A stretch of 64,000 nucleotides of DNA from CALJUZ01 sp003387805 (GCA_937975235.1 CALJUZ010000064.1:39418-103417); one strand, 5' to 3'; shown: positions 7,628 to 16,514, counted from the stretch's first letter. The notes: a model not told the origin generated them from the sequence alone. Made by a program: numbers and translations.

Positions 7628-8167
7628 TCACTCCACCCGGGCCTTGTGCCCGGACGCGATGTTGCGCACCGCGACGCTGACCCGCCCCACGGGCACGCCC
7701 ACCACGTCCTGTACGTGCCGGGTGACGCGCTGTTGAACCTCCGCGGCCAGCTCGGGCACCGGCCGCTCGGACGTCACCAGCACCGAAAGGTCCACCGTCA
7801 GCCGGCCCTCTTCCTGGCCCAGGCGCGTCGTCGCCTCCCGCACGCCCCGGATGGAGGAGGCGGCCTGAAGCACCAGCGACTCCACCGCCCGCAGCGAGAC
7901 CGACACGTCCCCCAGCTCGCCGGGCAAGGCGATGTTCCCGGGCTCGGTCTCCCGCTGTCCCGCCAGGGCCAGCAAGTAGACGCCCACGGCCGCCGCCAGC
8001 AGGCCCGTCAGCGCGCTCTCCAGGCGCGCCGCGCCCCGGGCGGCCATGATGACATCGACCGCCCACAGCACGCCGTTCCAGCCGGCGGCCAGACTCAGCG
8101 CCGCCACGCCGAACGCCAGCGCCAGCAGCGCCGCCAACGCAATGACGAACCGGTCCATTACCCGCAT
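7628..8167 (-). CDS. amaP: Alkaline shock membrane anchor protein AmaP
   Basis: 179 aa. Two membrane helices at about residues 4-26 and 51-69 precede a cytoplasmic domain with AVESLVLQAASSIRGVREA and an Asp23-like beta-rich tail. In Staphylococcus aureus, AmaP tethers Asp23 to the membrane; the directly upstream asp23 gene here fits that role. The ATG at 8165-8167 lies four bases after the asp23 stop, so translation is likely coupled; no strong separate ribosome binding site is seen. Upstream codons in this frame lie inside asp23. Confidence 0.88.
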   Translation of the reverse strand: MRVMDRFVIALAALLALAFGVAALSLAAGWNGVLWAVDVIMAARGAARLESALTGLLAAAVGVYLLALAGQRETEPGNIALPGELGDVSVSLRAVESLVLQAASSIRGVREATTRLGQEEGRLTVDLSVLVTSERPVPELAAEVQQRVTRHVQDVVGVPVGRVSVAVRNIASGHKARVE

Positions 8168-8171
8168 GGCA

Positions 8172-8576
8172 CTACTTGACCCGGGGATCCTCGGGCTGCT
8201 CCTCCGCTTGCGCAAAATGCACGCCCTGCACGTGGACGTTGACTTCGACCACCTGCAAGCCGGTCATGCTCTCCACGGCCCGCTTGACGTTTTCCTGGAT
8301 CTTCCACGCCACTTCGGGGATGCGCACGCCATAGTCAACGATGATGGACAAGTCCACCGCGGCCTGCTCCTCCCCCACTTCGACGCGGACGCCTTTGGAC
8401 AGGTTCTTGCGGCCCAGCATCTCCGCGACGCCGCTCGCGATGCCGCCGCTCATGCCCGCGACGCCTTCCACTTCCGTCGCGGCCAGCCCGGCCACGATGG
8501 AAACGACCTCGTTCGCAATCCGAATTTCGCCCAGGTCACTGCGTTCCGCCGCATTCGACACGTGTATCGCCTCCAT
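8172..8576 (-). CDS. Asp23/Gls24 family envelope stress protein
   Basis: 134 aa. The Asp23 domain covers nearly the whole protein: IRIANEVVSIVAGLAATEVEG, then VDLSIIVDYGVRIPEVAW and the C-terminal EVNVHVQGVHF. Members coat the inner membrane face by polymerising and affect envelope homeostasis. It starts with ATG six bases after accC (accB-accC-asp23 is the yqhY order of Bacillus, where YqhY is linked to acetyl-CoA carboxylase function). The following amaP gene supplies a likely membrane anchor. Confidence 0.94.
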   Translation of the reverse strand: MEAIHVSNAAERSDLGEIRIANEVVSIVAGLAATEVEGVAGMSGGIASGVAEMLGRKNLSKGVRVEVGEEQAAVDLSIIVDYGVRIPEVAWKIQENVKRAVESMTGLQVVEVNVHVQGVHFAQAEEQPEDPRVK

Positions 8577-8582
8577 GCCTTG

Positions 8583-9935
8583 TTACGACGCGCTCAACAG
8601 CCGGCGCCGCTCGATGAAATCGGTGGACAGCTCGCCCCGCTGAAACGCTTCGTCGTCCATCAGCTTCAGGTGGAACTCAATGTTCGTCTGAATGCCCTCG
8701 ACCACCAGATCGTGCAGCGCCGCCCGGCAGCGGGCGATGGCCTCGGCCCGGTCGCGGCCGTGCACGATGAGCTTGGCAAACATCGGGTCGTAATACGGCG
8801 ACACCAGCGCGCCGCTGTACACGCCGGAGTCGAAGCGGACCCCCGGACCGCCCGGCGCGTGGAGGAGCGTGATGCGTCCCGGCGACGGCATAAAGTTGCG
8901 GTCCGGAATTTCCGCGTTGATGCGGCATTCGATGGCGTGCCCGTTCCAGGCGATGTCTTCCTGCTTCCACGGCAGCGGCTGGCCCGCGGCGATCAAAATC
9001 TGCTGCTTCACGAGGTCGATGCCCGTCACCATCTCGGTGACCGGGTGCTCCACCTGAATGCGGGTGTTCATTTCGAGGAAATAAAAGTTGCCGTCCTCGT
9101 CCAGCAGAAACTCCACGGTGCCCGCGTTCATGTAGCCCACCGCCCGGGCCGCCCGCACGGCCGCTTCGCCCATGGCCGCCCGCAGCTCGGGCGTCACCGC
9201 CGGCGACGGCGACTCCTCCACCAGCTTCTGGTGGCGGCGCTGGATGGAGCACTCGCGCTCGCCCAGATGGATGACGTTGCCGTGCTCGTCGGCCAGCACC
9301 TGGATTTCCACGTGGCGCGGGCGAAGGATGGCTTTTTCGATGTACACCTCGGGGCTGCCGAAGGCCGCCTGCGCTTCGGTCCGGGCCACCTGGAACGCCT
9401 GGGCCAGCTGCTCGGAATGGTGCACGACCCGCATGCCCATGCCGCCGCCCCCCGCGGCGGCTTTGATAAGGACGGGATAGCCGATCTCCTCGGCGACGGC
9501 CGCGGCTTCGTGGACGTCGGCCACGGGCCCGTTGCTGCCGGGGATGACCGGCACGCCCGCGGCCCGCACCGTCTCCTTGGCCGCGGCTTTGTCGCCCATG
9601 CGCTCGATGCTCTCGGGCGCGGGCCCGATGAACTTCATGCCGTGGCCCGCCACGATTTCGGCGAAGTGGGCCTGCTCGGACAAATAGCCGTAGCCCGGGT
9701 GGATCGCGTCCACGCCCGCCAGCACCGCCGTGCTCATGATATTAGGGATGTTAAGATAGCTCTGCGAAGACGGCGGCGGGCCGACGCAGTACGCCTCGTC
9801 GGCCAGAAGAACGTGAAGCGACTCCCGGTCGGCCTCCGAGTAGATGGCCACGGTGCCGATGCCCAGCTCACGGCAGGCCCGGATGACGCGCACCGCGATT
9901 TCGCCGCGGTTGGCGATGAGCACTTTTTCAAACAA
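8583..9935 (-). CDS. accC: Acetyl-CoA carboxylase, biotin carboxylase subunit
   Basis: ATP-dependent carboxylation of biotin on AccB, the first half of malonyl-CoA synthesis. 450 aa, full length. It opens with VLIANRGEIAVRVIRACREL; the ATP-grasp domain has the glycine-rich KAAAGGGGMGMR, then EMNTRIQVEHPVTEMVTG with the catalytic Glu and Arg residues. It follows accB by 21 bases and precedes asp23 by six, indicating one operon. accA and accD are not in the window. Confidence 0.97.
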   Translation of the reverse strand: MFEKVLIANRGEIAVRVIRACRELGIGTVAIYSEADRESLHVLLADEAYCVGPPPSSQSYLNIPNIMSTAVLAGVDAIHPGYGYLSEQAHFAEIVAGHGMKFIGPAPESIERMGDKAAAKETVRAAGVPVIPGSNGPVADVHEAAAVAEEIGYPVLIKAAAGGGGMGMRVVHHSEQLAQAFQVARTEAQAAFGSPEVYIEKAILRPRHVEIQVLADEHGNVIHLGERECSIQRRHQKLVEESPSPAVTPELRAAMGEAAVRAARAVGYMNAGTVEFLLDEDGNFYFLEMNTRIQVEHPVTEMVTGIDLVKQQILIAAGQPLPWKQEDIAWNGHAIECRINAEIPDRNFMPSPGRITLLHAPGGPGVRFDSGVYSGALVSPYYDPMFAKLIVHGRDRAEAIARCRAALHDLVVEGIQTNIEFHLKLMDDEAFQRGELSTDFIERRRLLSAS

Positions 9936-9956
9936 AGCTTGTCCCCCCGACCGGGC

Positions 9957-10415
9957 TCACACTTTCTCGATGACGAAAAGCGGCTGCCCGTACTCCACCG
10001 GCTGCGCGTTCTCCACCAGAATCTCCTTGATCCGGCCGGAGACTTCGGCTTCGATCTCGTTCATGAGCTTCATCGCCTCGATGATGCACAGAGGCTGGCC
10101 CACTTCGACGACGTCGCCCACTTTGACGTACGGATCCGCGTCCGGCGCGGGCGCCCGGTAGAAGGTGCCCACCATGGGCGCCGTGACCACGGTGGTGTCG
10201 GACGCCGCGGCGGGCTGCTCCTGCGCAGGCGCCTGGGGCGCCGGAACGGGTGCGGGCGCCGCCACGGGCGCGGCGGGCTGCACGACGGGCGCGGCCGCCG
10301 CGGCCTGGGCGCCTTGCCGGATGGAGACTTTGAATTCGTCCGTTTCGAGCTCGAACTCGACTACGTCCGTGCCCTGCAAGATGTCGATGAGCTGCTTTAT
10401 CTGCTCGAGATTCAA
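9957..10415 (-). CDS. accB: Biotin carboxyl carrier protein of acetyl-CoA carboxylase
   Basis: Carries biotin between AccC and the carboxyltransferase. 152 aa. The N-terminal NLEQIKQLIDILQG segment is followed by a Pro/Ala/Gln-rich flexible linker (about 55-80) and a C-terminal biotinyl domain with EAMKLMNEI, the Lys being the biotin site. The start is a TTG at 10413-10415, chosen because AAGGAGG lies eight bases upstream; family members start at this point. It follows spoIIIAH by 34 bases. Confidence 0.96.
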   Translation of the reverse strand: MNLEQIKQLIDILQGTDVVEFELETDEFKVSIRQGAQAAAAAPVVQPAAPVAAPAPVPAPQAPAQEQPAAASDTTVVTAPMVGTFYRAPAPDADPYVKVGDVVEVGQPLCIIEAMKLMNEIEAEVSGRIKEILVENAQPVEYGQPLFVIEKV

Positions 10416-10449
10416 AGAGCGTTCCTCCTTGGCAGTCCTCCCCGTTATC

Positions 10450-11118
10450 TTACCTCCCTGACGAAACGCCGTCAACGATAGTCACCGTCTCCCGCTTCAC
10501 GCCCGCAATGCGGTGGGTCAGCTCGCCGATGAGCGCGGCCGCGGCCTGGTCCAGCACCGCGTCCACCACCACGTGGGCGCCCGCAGGGCTCAGCACCGCC
10601 ACCGCGTCGTACCCGTGGGCCCGGAGCAGCTGTTCGATTTCCAGCTCCCGTGCCTCCAGCTCCCACAGCGCCAGCAGTTCCTCATGGGCCTCCCGCCGCC
10701 GCGCTTCGCCGGCGGCCGGGTCCAGCGCGGCCGCCTGCAGCAGCTCCGCCTGGCGCGAGCGCAGGCGCTCCCGCTCCAGGCGCAGGTCGTCGAAAGGATG
10801 AGACCGCGGCGGCGCGGAGGCAGGGCCTTCGGCCGCGGCCGGCGGCGCCGGCGTCAAGGAGACGGCGGCCGAGTCGTCCGCCGCCGGGCCCGACGCCGCC
10901 GCCGGCACGGCCAGTACGTCCGCGTCCGCCGGGGGCGCGACGGCGTCCGTCGCGGCCGGCCCGGGCGGCGCCTCGCCCTCCGGACGCTGCTGCCACCACG
11001 CGGCCAGCGCCAGGAAACCGACGGCCAGCGCCAGCAGCACCGCTTGCCAGGCGCGCCGGGAAAAGGTGACGAAATACACCCGGCCGCCGCTGTTTTCGCC
11101 TCGCACCGCTGCGTTCAT
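10450..11118 (-). CDS. spoIIIAH: Stage III sporulation protein AH
   Basis: 222 aa. A single membrane anchor at about residues 22-41 is followed by a long Pro/Ala-rich linker and a C-terminal domain with RHPFDD-like charged helix and ITH-type ring-building fold (ALIGELTHRIAGVKRETVTIV). SpoIIIAH, made in the mother cell under sigma-E, binds forespore SpoIIQ across the intermembrane space to form the feeding-tube channel. SpoIIQ is not in the window. It is the last gene of the spoIIIA series. Confidence 0.9.
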   Translation of the reverse strand: MNAAVRGENSGGRVYFVTFSRRAWQAVLLALAVGFLALAAWWQQRPEGEAPPGPAATDAVAPPADADVLAVPAAASGPAADDSAAVSLTPAPPAAAEGPASAPPRSHPFDDLRLERERLRSRQAELLQAAALDPAAGEARRREAHEELLALWELEARELEIEQLLRAHGYDAVAVLSPAGAHVVVDAVLDQAAAALIGELTHRIAGVKRETVTIVDGVSSGR

Positions 11119-11191
11119 CGTCCTCGCTCCCTTCCGTTGAACTTCCCCTGCAGCCGTCGGGGCGGGCGCCGTCCCGCCCCTTGATGCGTCT

Positions 11192-11806
11192 TCACGGCTG
11201 CCGCGGCATGACGTACACCCGGTGGGCCGGCAGCCCCAGCAGCGTCATGACCGCGCGCGTGATTTCGTAGCGCCGCCGCGCGTCCCGGGCCGCATCGGTA
11301 ATGACCAGCACCCCGGAAACGACGGGGGCGTGTTCCACCAGCACCACCGGTTCCTCCCGGCGCTGCTGGTCGCTGCGCACCAGCACCGGCTGGGCCGACC
11401 GCCGCTCGTCCAGCACGACGTCCCCGGTGCCCGCCGCGCCGGGAGCACCGCCGGTGCGGCGCTCGGTGGTCACGTGCTCCGCCAGCACTCGCCGCGGGCC
11501 CGTCTCGACGGTGACCGACACGTGCACCGGAGCCGCACCGAAAAGCTGTCCCAGAGCGGCTTCCACCTGTCGCTCCAGCGCCCGCGCGTAGTCGTCCGCG
11601 GCGCCCGCGCCGCGGGCCGCGCCCGCCGCGGGCGCGGCCGGATCCAAGTGCGTTCGCTGGCCCACGTCCCCGGTCGGCCTCGGTCCAAACGTCAAGAGCA
11701 CCACGCCTGCTGCCAGCAAAATCAGCAGGTGGCCGAGATAACGGCGCTGCCCGTCGCTCAGCCGCCAGCGCCGCGCCCATCCGCGCAGGGGCTCCCGTTC
11801 CGTCAC
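11192..11806 (-). CDS. spoIIIAG: Stage III sporulation protein AG
   Basis: 204 aa. One membrane segment near residues 24-40 precedes an Ala/Gly-rich linker and the ring-building domain, seen as RALERQVEAALGQLFGA and the C-terminal VLVITDAARDARRRYEIT then VMTLLGLPAHRVYVMP. SpoIIIAG forms a large ring in the mother-cell membrane channel. The GTG start overlaps the spoIIIAF stop by four bases (GTGA), so translation is coupled. Confidence 0.93.
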   Translation of the reverse strand: MTEREPLRGWARRWRLSDGQRRYLGHLLILLAAGVVLLTFGPRPTGDVGQRTHLDPAAPAAGAARGAGAADDYARALERQVEAALGQLFGAAPVHVSVTVETGPRRVLAEHVTTERRTGGAPGAAGTGDVVLDERRSAQPVLVRSDQQRREEPVVLVEHAPVVSGVLVITDAARDARRRYEITRAVMTLLGLPAHRVYVMPRQP

Positions 11807-12330
11807 CGCTGCATGCCTCCTTGCCCACCGTGCTCCGCGGCCCGAACCCGCACCTGTTCGGGCCGGAGGCCGAGGTAGCCGGCGATGAGCCGGACGGCTC
11901 GATCCGCGTCCACGGGCCCGTCCGCCGGCCCGACGGTCGCGTCGATGCCCTCGATGCCGCCGTCGGGCCGCCAGCGCACGTCCAGCTGCTCGGGCGCCGC
12001 GCCCAAGGCTAGCTCCACCACGCCCGCCACGTGCTCGTAGGCCCGCCGCCGGCCCTCCTCCGCCACCCGCTCCAGCGCCCGCCGGGCCAGGAGCTCGCCC
12101 TCGGCCGCCACGTTCTCCGCGCCCTGCGGGAAACCGCCGAACCAGTCCGCGTCACCCGGGTCCCAGCGCAGCAGCTGCAGCGCCGGCGCCAGCAGCGCGC
12201 CGATGACGACCAAGCCCGCCATGAAGCGGACGTAATCCCGCAGCCGGTTTTCCGGCAGGAGCATGTACGCGGCGCTGACGAAAAAGACGACGACCACCAA
12301 ATCCCGCACCCAGCCCGCCAGCCAGCCCAC
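11803..12330 (-). CDS. spoIIIAF: Stage III sporulation protein AF
   Basis: 175 aa. Two N-terminal membrane helices (about 8-26 and 34-52) flank the LPENRLRDYVRFMAGLVVIG loop typical of SpoIIIAF, followed by a soluble ring-building-like domain ending GYLGLRPEQVRVR. The start is a GTG with AAGGAGG nine bases upstream. It lies between spoIIIAE and spoIIIAG as in Bacillus. Confidence 0.92.
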   Translation of the reverse strand: MGWLAGWVRDLVVVVFFVSAAYMLLPENRLRDYVRFMAGLVVIGALLAPALQLLRWDPGDADWFGGFPQGAENVAAEGELLARRALERVAEEGRRRAYEHVAGVVELALGAAPEQLDVRWRPDGGIEGIDATVGPADGPVDADRAVRLIAGYLGLRPEQVRVRAAEHGGQGGMQR

Positions 12331-12351
12331 GCCGCAGTCCCTCCTTCCGCG

Positions 12352-13572
12352 TCAGCGGACCAGCGCCGCCCAGTTGCCGATGCCGACGACGACGGTAATG
12401 ACCACGAAAAACATCAGCGCCGCCGCGGCCACCGCCGCCATGAGCAGCGTCAGCGTCTGGGCCATGGCGCCCAGCGCGTCCACCAGGCGGGGATCGCTGA
12501 TGGGCTGCACCACGGCGGTGGCGACGCGGTAGATGATGACCAGGGCGAAGATCTTCATCAGCGGAAAAGCCAGCAGCACCAGCAGCGTCGCCATGCCGAA
12601 CGCGCCGACGGCGTTCTTGATGAGCAGCGAGCCGCCCAGGACGACCTCCATCGCGTCGGCCATCATGCCGCCGATGACCGGGATGAACGAGCCGGCCAGA
12701 AATTTGGTCGTTCTCAGCGCGATGCCGTCGGCCACCGGCGCGATGGCGCCCCGGATAACCATGACGCCCAGAAACAGCGTCAAAAACAGCCCCAGGGCCG
12801 TCGTCGCGGCCTGCCGGAGCAAATCGGCGATGCGAGAGACGGGAAACCCGGCCGCGACGCGGCCCACCACCCCGAGCACCGCCGCGAAAAACAGCAGCGG
12901 AAACACGACTTGTTCGATCAAGCTGGCCACCAGCGTCACCACCGTCAGGAGCAGCGGATGAAACAGGGCGGCGCTGGAGACCGCGCCCACCGCGGCCAGC
13001 ATGGTGGACAGCAGGGGCAGCAGCGCCAGCATAAAGGCGCTCATGTCGGCCAGGACGCCCCGCCCCACCTCCGCCGCCGCGGAGAAGCTTTGCAGCGCGA
13101 CGAAGATGATGACCATGTACGCGACCAGAAATCCGAACTCCGTGGCCGCCGGCGAAAAGGAGCCGGCCGCGTTGTGCAGCAAGGCGCACAAGACGGCCAG
13201 CACGATGAGCTGTCCCAGCAGGCGGGACTGCAGCAGCACCTCGGCCAGCAAAAACCGCGTCAGCTCCCGGAGCAGCTCCGCCGGGTGCAGCCGCAGGCCG
13301 CCTTGCGGGTCCACGATGACGTCGCGGACGCTGCGGGCAGGCAGCCGTTCCCGGACGTCGTCGTCCAGCCCCGCCAAAATCTCCTCCAGCGGCCGCAGGT
13401 CTAGGTGGCGCACTTGCTCGTCCACCGCCGCCTGCAGCGGATCCAGCGAGTCCGCCGGGCCGGCCGCGGGCATTTTCACCGGCACTGCGGCCGCGGGCCC
13501 GGGCGTCCAAAGGGCCGCCGTCACCACCAGCAGCGCTGACGCGACGACGATGCCCCTCCGCCTCCTCTGCAC
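12352..13572 (-). CDS. spoIIIAE: Stage III sporulation protein AE
   Basis: 406 aa polytopic membrane protein. It begins with a signal peptide (RRRRGIVVASALLVVTAALW), then a soluble stretch, then about seven membrane helices, including SFIPVIGGMMADAMEVVLGG. It resembles transport permeases and is thought to be the membrane core of the SpoIIIA channel. The start is a GTG with GGAGG nine bases upstream. Confidence 0.95.
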   Translation of the reverse strand: MQRRRRGIVVASALLVVTAALWTPGPAAAVPVKMPAAGPADSLDPLQAAVDEQVRHLDLRPLEEILAGLDDDVRERLPARSVRDVIVDPQGGLRLHPAELLRELTRFLLAEVLLQSRLLGQLIVLAVLCALLHNAAGSFSPAATEFGFLVAYMVIIFVALQSFSAAAEVGRGVLADMSAFMLALLPLLSTMLAAVGAVSSAALFHPLLLTVVTLVASLIEQVVFPLLFFAAVLGVVGRVAAGFPVSRIADLLRQAATTALGLFLTLFLGVMVIRGAIAPVADGIALRTTKFLAGSFIPVIGGMMADAMEVVLGGSLLIKNAVGAFGMATLLVLLAFPLMKIFALVIIYRVATAVVQPISDPRLVDALGAMAQTLTLLMAAVAAAALMFFVVITVVVGIGNWAALVR

Positions 13573-13623
13573 CCGGCTTCGCCTCCGTTTCGCCCCGGCC
13601 GTGGCGAAGGCCCTGTCCGCCGC

Positions 13624-14013
13624 TCAGGGCAGAATGCGCAGCAACGTGTCCAAAATACCCGTCAGCACCGGCAGCGCCAGCAGCGCGATGATGATTTTGC
13701 CCGCCAGCTCGATGACCCCGCCCAGCGCCTCCTCCTTGGCGTCGCGGCAAACCTGGGCCCCGAAGGAGGCCACGTACGCCACGCCGATGACGCGCAGCAC
13801 CGCGTCCACGTAGGCCGTATTCACCTGCGCGCGCCTCCCCAGGTCCGCGAAGGCGCTGACAATGCGTTCCAGGGAAGGCGCCAGCAGAAGCAGCACGCCC
13901 GCGACGAAGGCCGCCATCAGCTGCACGGCCACCGCGGGATACCGCTCCCGTAGCACGACCAGCACCACCGCGGTCACCACCGCGGCGCCGACGATGCGGG
14001 CCAGTTCCGGCAT
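13624..14013 (-). CDS. spoIIIAD: Stage III sporulation protein AD
   Basis: 129 aa, almost entirely membrane helices. The C-terminal GKIIIALLALPVLTGILDTL is typical of SpoIIIAD. I placed the start at the ATG at 14011-14013 (MPELARIVGAAVV), five bases past the spoIIIAC stop; an upstream in-frame start would lie inside spoIIIAC. Confidence 0.94.
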   Translation of the reverse strand: MPELARIVGAAVVTAVVLVVLRERYPAVAVQLMAAFVAGVLLLLAPSLERIVSAFADLGRRAQVNTAYVDAVLRVIGVAYVASFGAQVCRDAKEEALGGVIELAGKIIIALLALPVLTGILDTLLRILP

Positions 14014-14017
14014 GGAA

Positions 14018-14215
14018 TCACCACCAGCGGAAGACCGTCTCCACGTCACGGAACAGCTGCGCGATGAGCTGAATGAGCCAGAGCAGCACGATGACGACCC
14101 CGGCCAGGCTCAGCATCTGCGCCTGCTCCTGGCGGCCGGCCTGGGACAAGAAGATGTTCAAAATCGCGATGATGATGCCCAAACCCGCAATCTGGTAAAT
14201 CATCGTGATGTCCAA
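14018..14215 (-). CDS. spoIIIAC: Stage III sporulation protein AC
   Basis: 65 aa, two membrane helices. The sequence ITMIYQIAGLGIIIAILN then AGVVIVLLWLIQLI is the short SpoIIIAC family in full. The start is a TTG at 14213-14215 with GGGAGGTG upstream; the ATG four codons in is a possible alternative. The open frame continues upstream through spoIIIAB but that is GC-rich noise. Confidence 0.92.
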   Translation of the reverse strand: MDITMIYQIAGLGIIIAILNIFLSQAGRQEQAQMLSLAGVVIVLLWLIQLIAQLFRDVETVFRWW

Positions 14216-14232
14216 CGCCGGCGCACCTCCCG

Positions 14233-14751
14233 TCAGGCCAGCGCGATGACCAGCAGACCGCCGACGCACACGCCCAGCCAGCGCCACAGCCGGGCCTGCA
14301 CCGCCGCCTCGGCCTCCGCCTCCTGCTGCTGACGGGCCAGGCGGGCCAGCGCCAGACGCAGGTGCCGTTCCTGGTCCGCGGCGGACGTGCGGCCGAGATA
14401 CGGCGCCAAGTCCAGGAGCGCTTCCTCGTCGGCCGCGGTCAGGCACCAGCGCCGGCGCTGGGACAGCAGGGCCCGCCGCCACGCCTCCGGCGCCGGCAGC
14501 GGCCGCCGGCGTGCCAGCAGCGCCGCGGCCTCGGCGAAAAACGGCGCCACGGCCGGCGCGGTCCTTCGGCCCACCCGTTCCAGCGCCTCGGGCAGCGGCG
14601 TCGCGCCGTACACGATTTCCGTATGCAGCATGGTCAGCGCCGTCTGCAGGCCGGCCAGGATCGCGGGCCGTTGGCTGTACGAGCCGGCCACCACGAAGCC
14701 CGCAGCGCCCGCCGCGACCAGAATCAGCGCCGCGCCGAGCCAGCTCCCCAC
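14233..14751 (-). CDS. spoIIIAB: Stage III sporulation protein AB
   Basis: 172 aa. N-terminal membrane helix (about 4-22), a helical domain with LAGLQTALTMLHTEIVYGATPLPEAL split over residues 33-57, and a C-terminal helix. The topology resembles type II secretion GspF-like proteins, and the family partners the SpoIIIAA ATPase. GTG start. Confidence 0.93.
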   Translation of the reverse strand: MGSWLGAALILVAAGAAGFVVAGSYSQRPAILAGLQTALTMLHTEIVYGATPLPEALERVGRRTAPAVAPFFAEAAALLARRRPLPAPEAWRRALLSQRRRWCLTAADEEALLDLAPYLGRTSAADQERHLRLALARLARQQQEAEAEAAVQARLWRWLGVCVGGLLVIALA

Positions 14752-14832
14752 GAAGGCGCCCCCTTCCGCCCGGACGTTTGTCCACCACGTGCCGCCGGGC
14801 CCGTGCCCGCGGGGCCGGCGCGCCGCAGCCCG

Positions 14833-15855
14833 TCAGCGTATGTGTACGGACGCGGCCGCGGGGATATGACCGCCCCCGCGTGGGGACGGCGGGGCGGTCA
14901 CCGCTTTCACCGTCCCAGGCTGGTCCGGGCCGCCCAGCACGGCCAGCAGCTCGAACAGGCACGGGTTCAGGAGAGCCTGCAGCCCCGGCCGCCGCACCAC
15001 GTCCTCCCAGCCGGCGCCGTGGGCGGACGCGATGACGGCAACGCCCGCGTGGGCGGCCTCGAACAGCGCGGCCGCGTCTTCGGGCCCTCCGATCTCGTCG
15101 GTGACGATAACCCGGGGCGACATGGTCCGCAGCGCCTGCATGACGCCCGCCGCCTTGGGGCAGCCGTCCACCACGTCGGTGCACGGCCCCACGTCCAGCT
15201 GGGGCACGCCCCGCACGCACGCCGCGATTTCCGACCGCTCGTCGACGACGCACACGGGCAGGCGGGCGCCCAGCCGGCGGGCGATGTCTCGGAGCACCGT
15301 GGTCTTGCCGCCCCCCGGCGGCGAGATGACCAGGGTGTGGCGGGGCCGTCCCGGGCCGCGCGCGATGTGAGGCACGATGCGCTCCGCGGCCCCCGGCACT
15401 TCGCGAGCGATGCGCAGGTTGAAGGAGCCCACGTGGCGCAAGGTGCGGGGTCGGCCGCCCTCCAGCGCCGTTTCGCCGCACAAGCCGACGCGGTGGCCGC
15501 CCGGCAGCGTGATGTAGCCGTGCCGAAATTCCTCTTCCAGCGCGTACACCGACGAGCGGCTGATCCTCTCCAAAAACTCCCCGGCGTCGGCCGGCGCGAA
15601 CGTCTCGGCCGCGTCCGGCACGGCCAGCGCCCCGCCGCGCCCGACAAACAGCTGCCCCCGGCCCCGGACGGTGACCGCCAGCGGGCGCCCGACCCGCAGC
15701 CGGATTTCCAGGAGACCGGTCAGCGCGTCTTCGGGCAGCAGCTGAAACAGAGGCTTGAGCCTTTCGGGCAGAAACGCCAGCGCGCCCGCGACGCCCCGCA
15801 GCTCCCCGCCCGCCCGCGCCTTCCCGCCCGCCTCCCGCACCGGCACCGCCGCCAT
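14833..15855 (-). CDS. spoIIIAA: Stage III sporulation protein AA (secretion-type ATPase)
   Basis: 340 aa. AAA-type ATPase related to secretion ATPases, proposed to energise the mother cell to forespore channel. Walker A is SPPGGGKTTVLRDI near residue 178, and VIVTDEIGGPEDAAAL supplies the Walker B and downstream acidic residues. It is the first gene of the spoIIIA operon. A sigma-E-type promoter lies 20-48 bases before the ATG, and the preceding CD1247 gene ends in a terminator, so the operon is transcriptionally separate. Confidence 0.96.
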   Translation of the reverse strand: MAAVPVREAGGKARAGGELRGVAGALAFLPERLKPLFQLLPEDALTGLLEIRLRVGRPLAVTVRGRGQLFVGRGGALAVPDAAETFAPADAGEFLERISRSSVYALEEEFRHGYITLPGGHRVGLCGETALEGGRPRTLRHVGSFNLRIAREVPGAAERIVPHIARGPGRPRHTLVISPPGGGKTTVLRDIARRLGARLPVCVVDERSEIAACVRGVPQLDVGPCTDVVDGCPKAAGVMQALRTMSPRVIVTDEIGGPEDAAALFEAAHAGVAVIASAHGAGWEDVVRRPGLQALLNPCLFELLAVLGGPDQPGTVKAVTAPPSPRGGGHIPAAASVHIR

Positions 15856-15874
15856 GGCCCCGCCTCCTCACTGC

Positions 15875-15903
15875 ACCGTATGCCCGGGAAGGACAGGCTA
15901 TGC
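15875..15903 (-). promoter_or_regulatory. Sigma-E-type promoter of the spoIIIA operon
   Basis: Minus-strand GCATAGC (15897-15903), 14 bases, then CATACGGT (15875-15882). The known sigma-E consensus is roughly KHATATT, 13-15 bases, CATACAnT, so seven of eight -10 positions and five of seven -35 positions agree. spoIIIA is sigma-E controlled in Bacillus subtilis, which makes the placement before spoIIIAA credible. Confidence 0.65.
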
Positions 15904-15917
15904 CGGGGCCCACCGTG

Positions 15918-15952
15918 AAAAAAAACGCCGCGGCGCCCGCAATCAGCGGCGC
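15918..15952 (-). terminator. Intrinsic terminator after the CD1247-type gene
   Basis: Minus-strand GC-rich hairpin with arms 15946-15951 and 15926-15931 followed by eight T residues (15918-15925). It ends the efp/CD1247 transcript 68 bases past the stop and separates it from spoIIIA. Confidence 0.75.
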
Positions 15953-16019
15953 TCGCGGCCTTTTCGCTCTCGTCTGTTCACAAGGGCGCCGGCACGGTCC
16001 CGGCCGCCCGCCCGGCGGC

Positions 16020-16514
16020 CTACGCCCGCGGCGGGCCGTCTTCGCCGGCGTCGCCCCCGGTTCCCTCGGCGTCTTCGTCTTCCTCGCGTCCGCTGGCGTC
16101 CCCGTTGCTCTCGACGCCGTTCAGGACGTAGATGAGCCGGCCGCACTCGGGGCAGGCCACCTCGTGCTCGCCGAACAGAAAGTGCTCTTCGAAATACACG
16201 GTTTCCCCGCAGTTGGGACACTGCATTTCCACGAAGTGCGCGTCCTCGTCGTCGTCGTCGAGGCCGTCGTCATCGTCGTCGAAGTCGTCCCCGAGCACTT
16301 CCTCTTCGAGATCCGCCAGATCGGCATCGATGGCTTCCAGATACTCTTCAATCTCTTCCTGCCCCAGCTCCAGCTCGTCCAGCCGATCGGCCACCGCGTC
16401 CAGGATTTCCAAGATCTTCTCCCAGACGACCCGGGCCTGCGGCCCGTTGCCGGCCAGGTCCGTGCCTTCCAGAAGGCCGCGCAGGTACGCGATTTTTTCC
16501 CTTACCGTCGCCAT
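16020..16514 (-). CDS. CD1247 N-terminal domain protein with zinc-ribbon
   Basis: 164 aa acidic protein. The N-terminal helix VREKIAYLRGLLEGTDL is the CD1247-type domain found in Clostridia, followed by a coiled-coil region. An Asp-rich linker (residues 75-90) leads to a zinc-ribbon with two Cys pairs, CPNC and CPEC, near residues 98-126, and an acidic tail. The function is unknown. Its position between efp and spoIIIAA is conserved in clostridial relatives. Confidence 0.85.
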   Translation of the reverse strand: MATVREKIAYLRGLLEGTDLAGNGPQARVVWEKILEILDAVADRLDELELGQEEIEEYLEAIDADLADLEEEVLGDDFDDDDDGLDDDDEDAHFVEMQCPNCGETVYFEEHFLFGEHEVACPECGRLIYVLNGVESNGDASGREEDEDAEGTGGDAGEDGPPRA

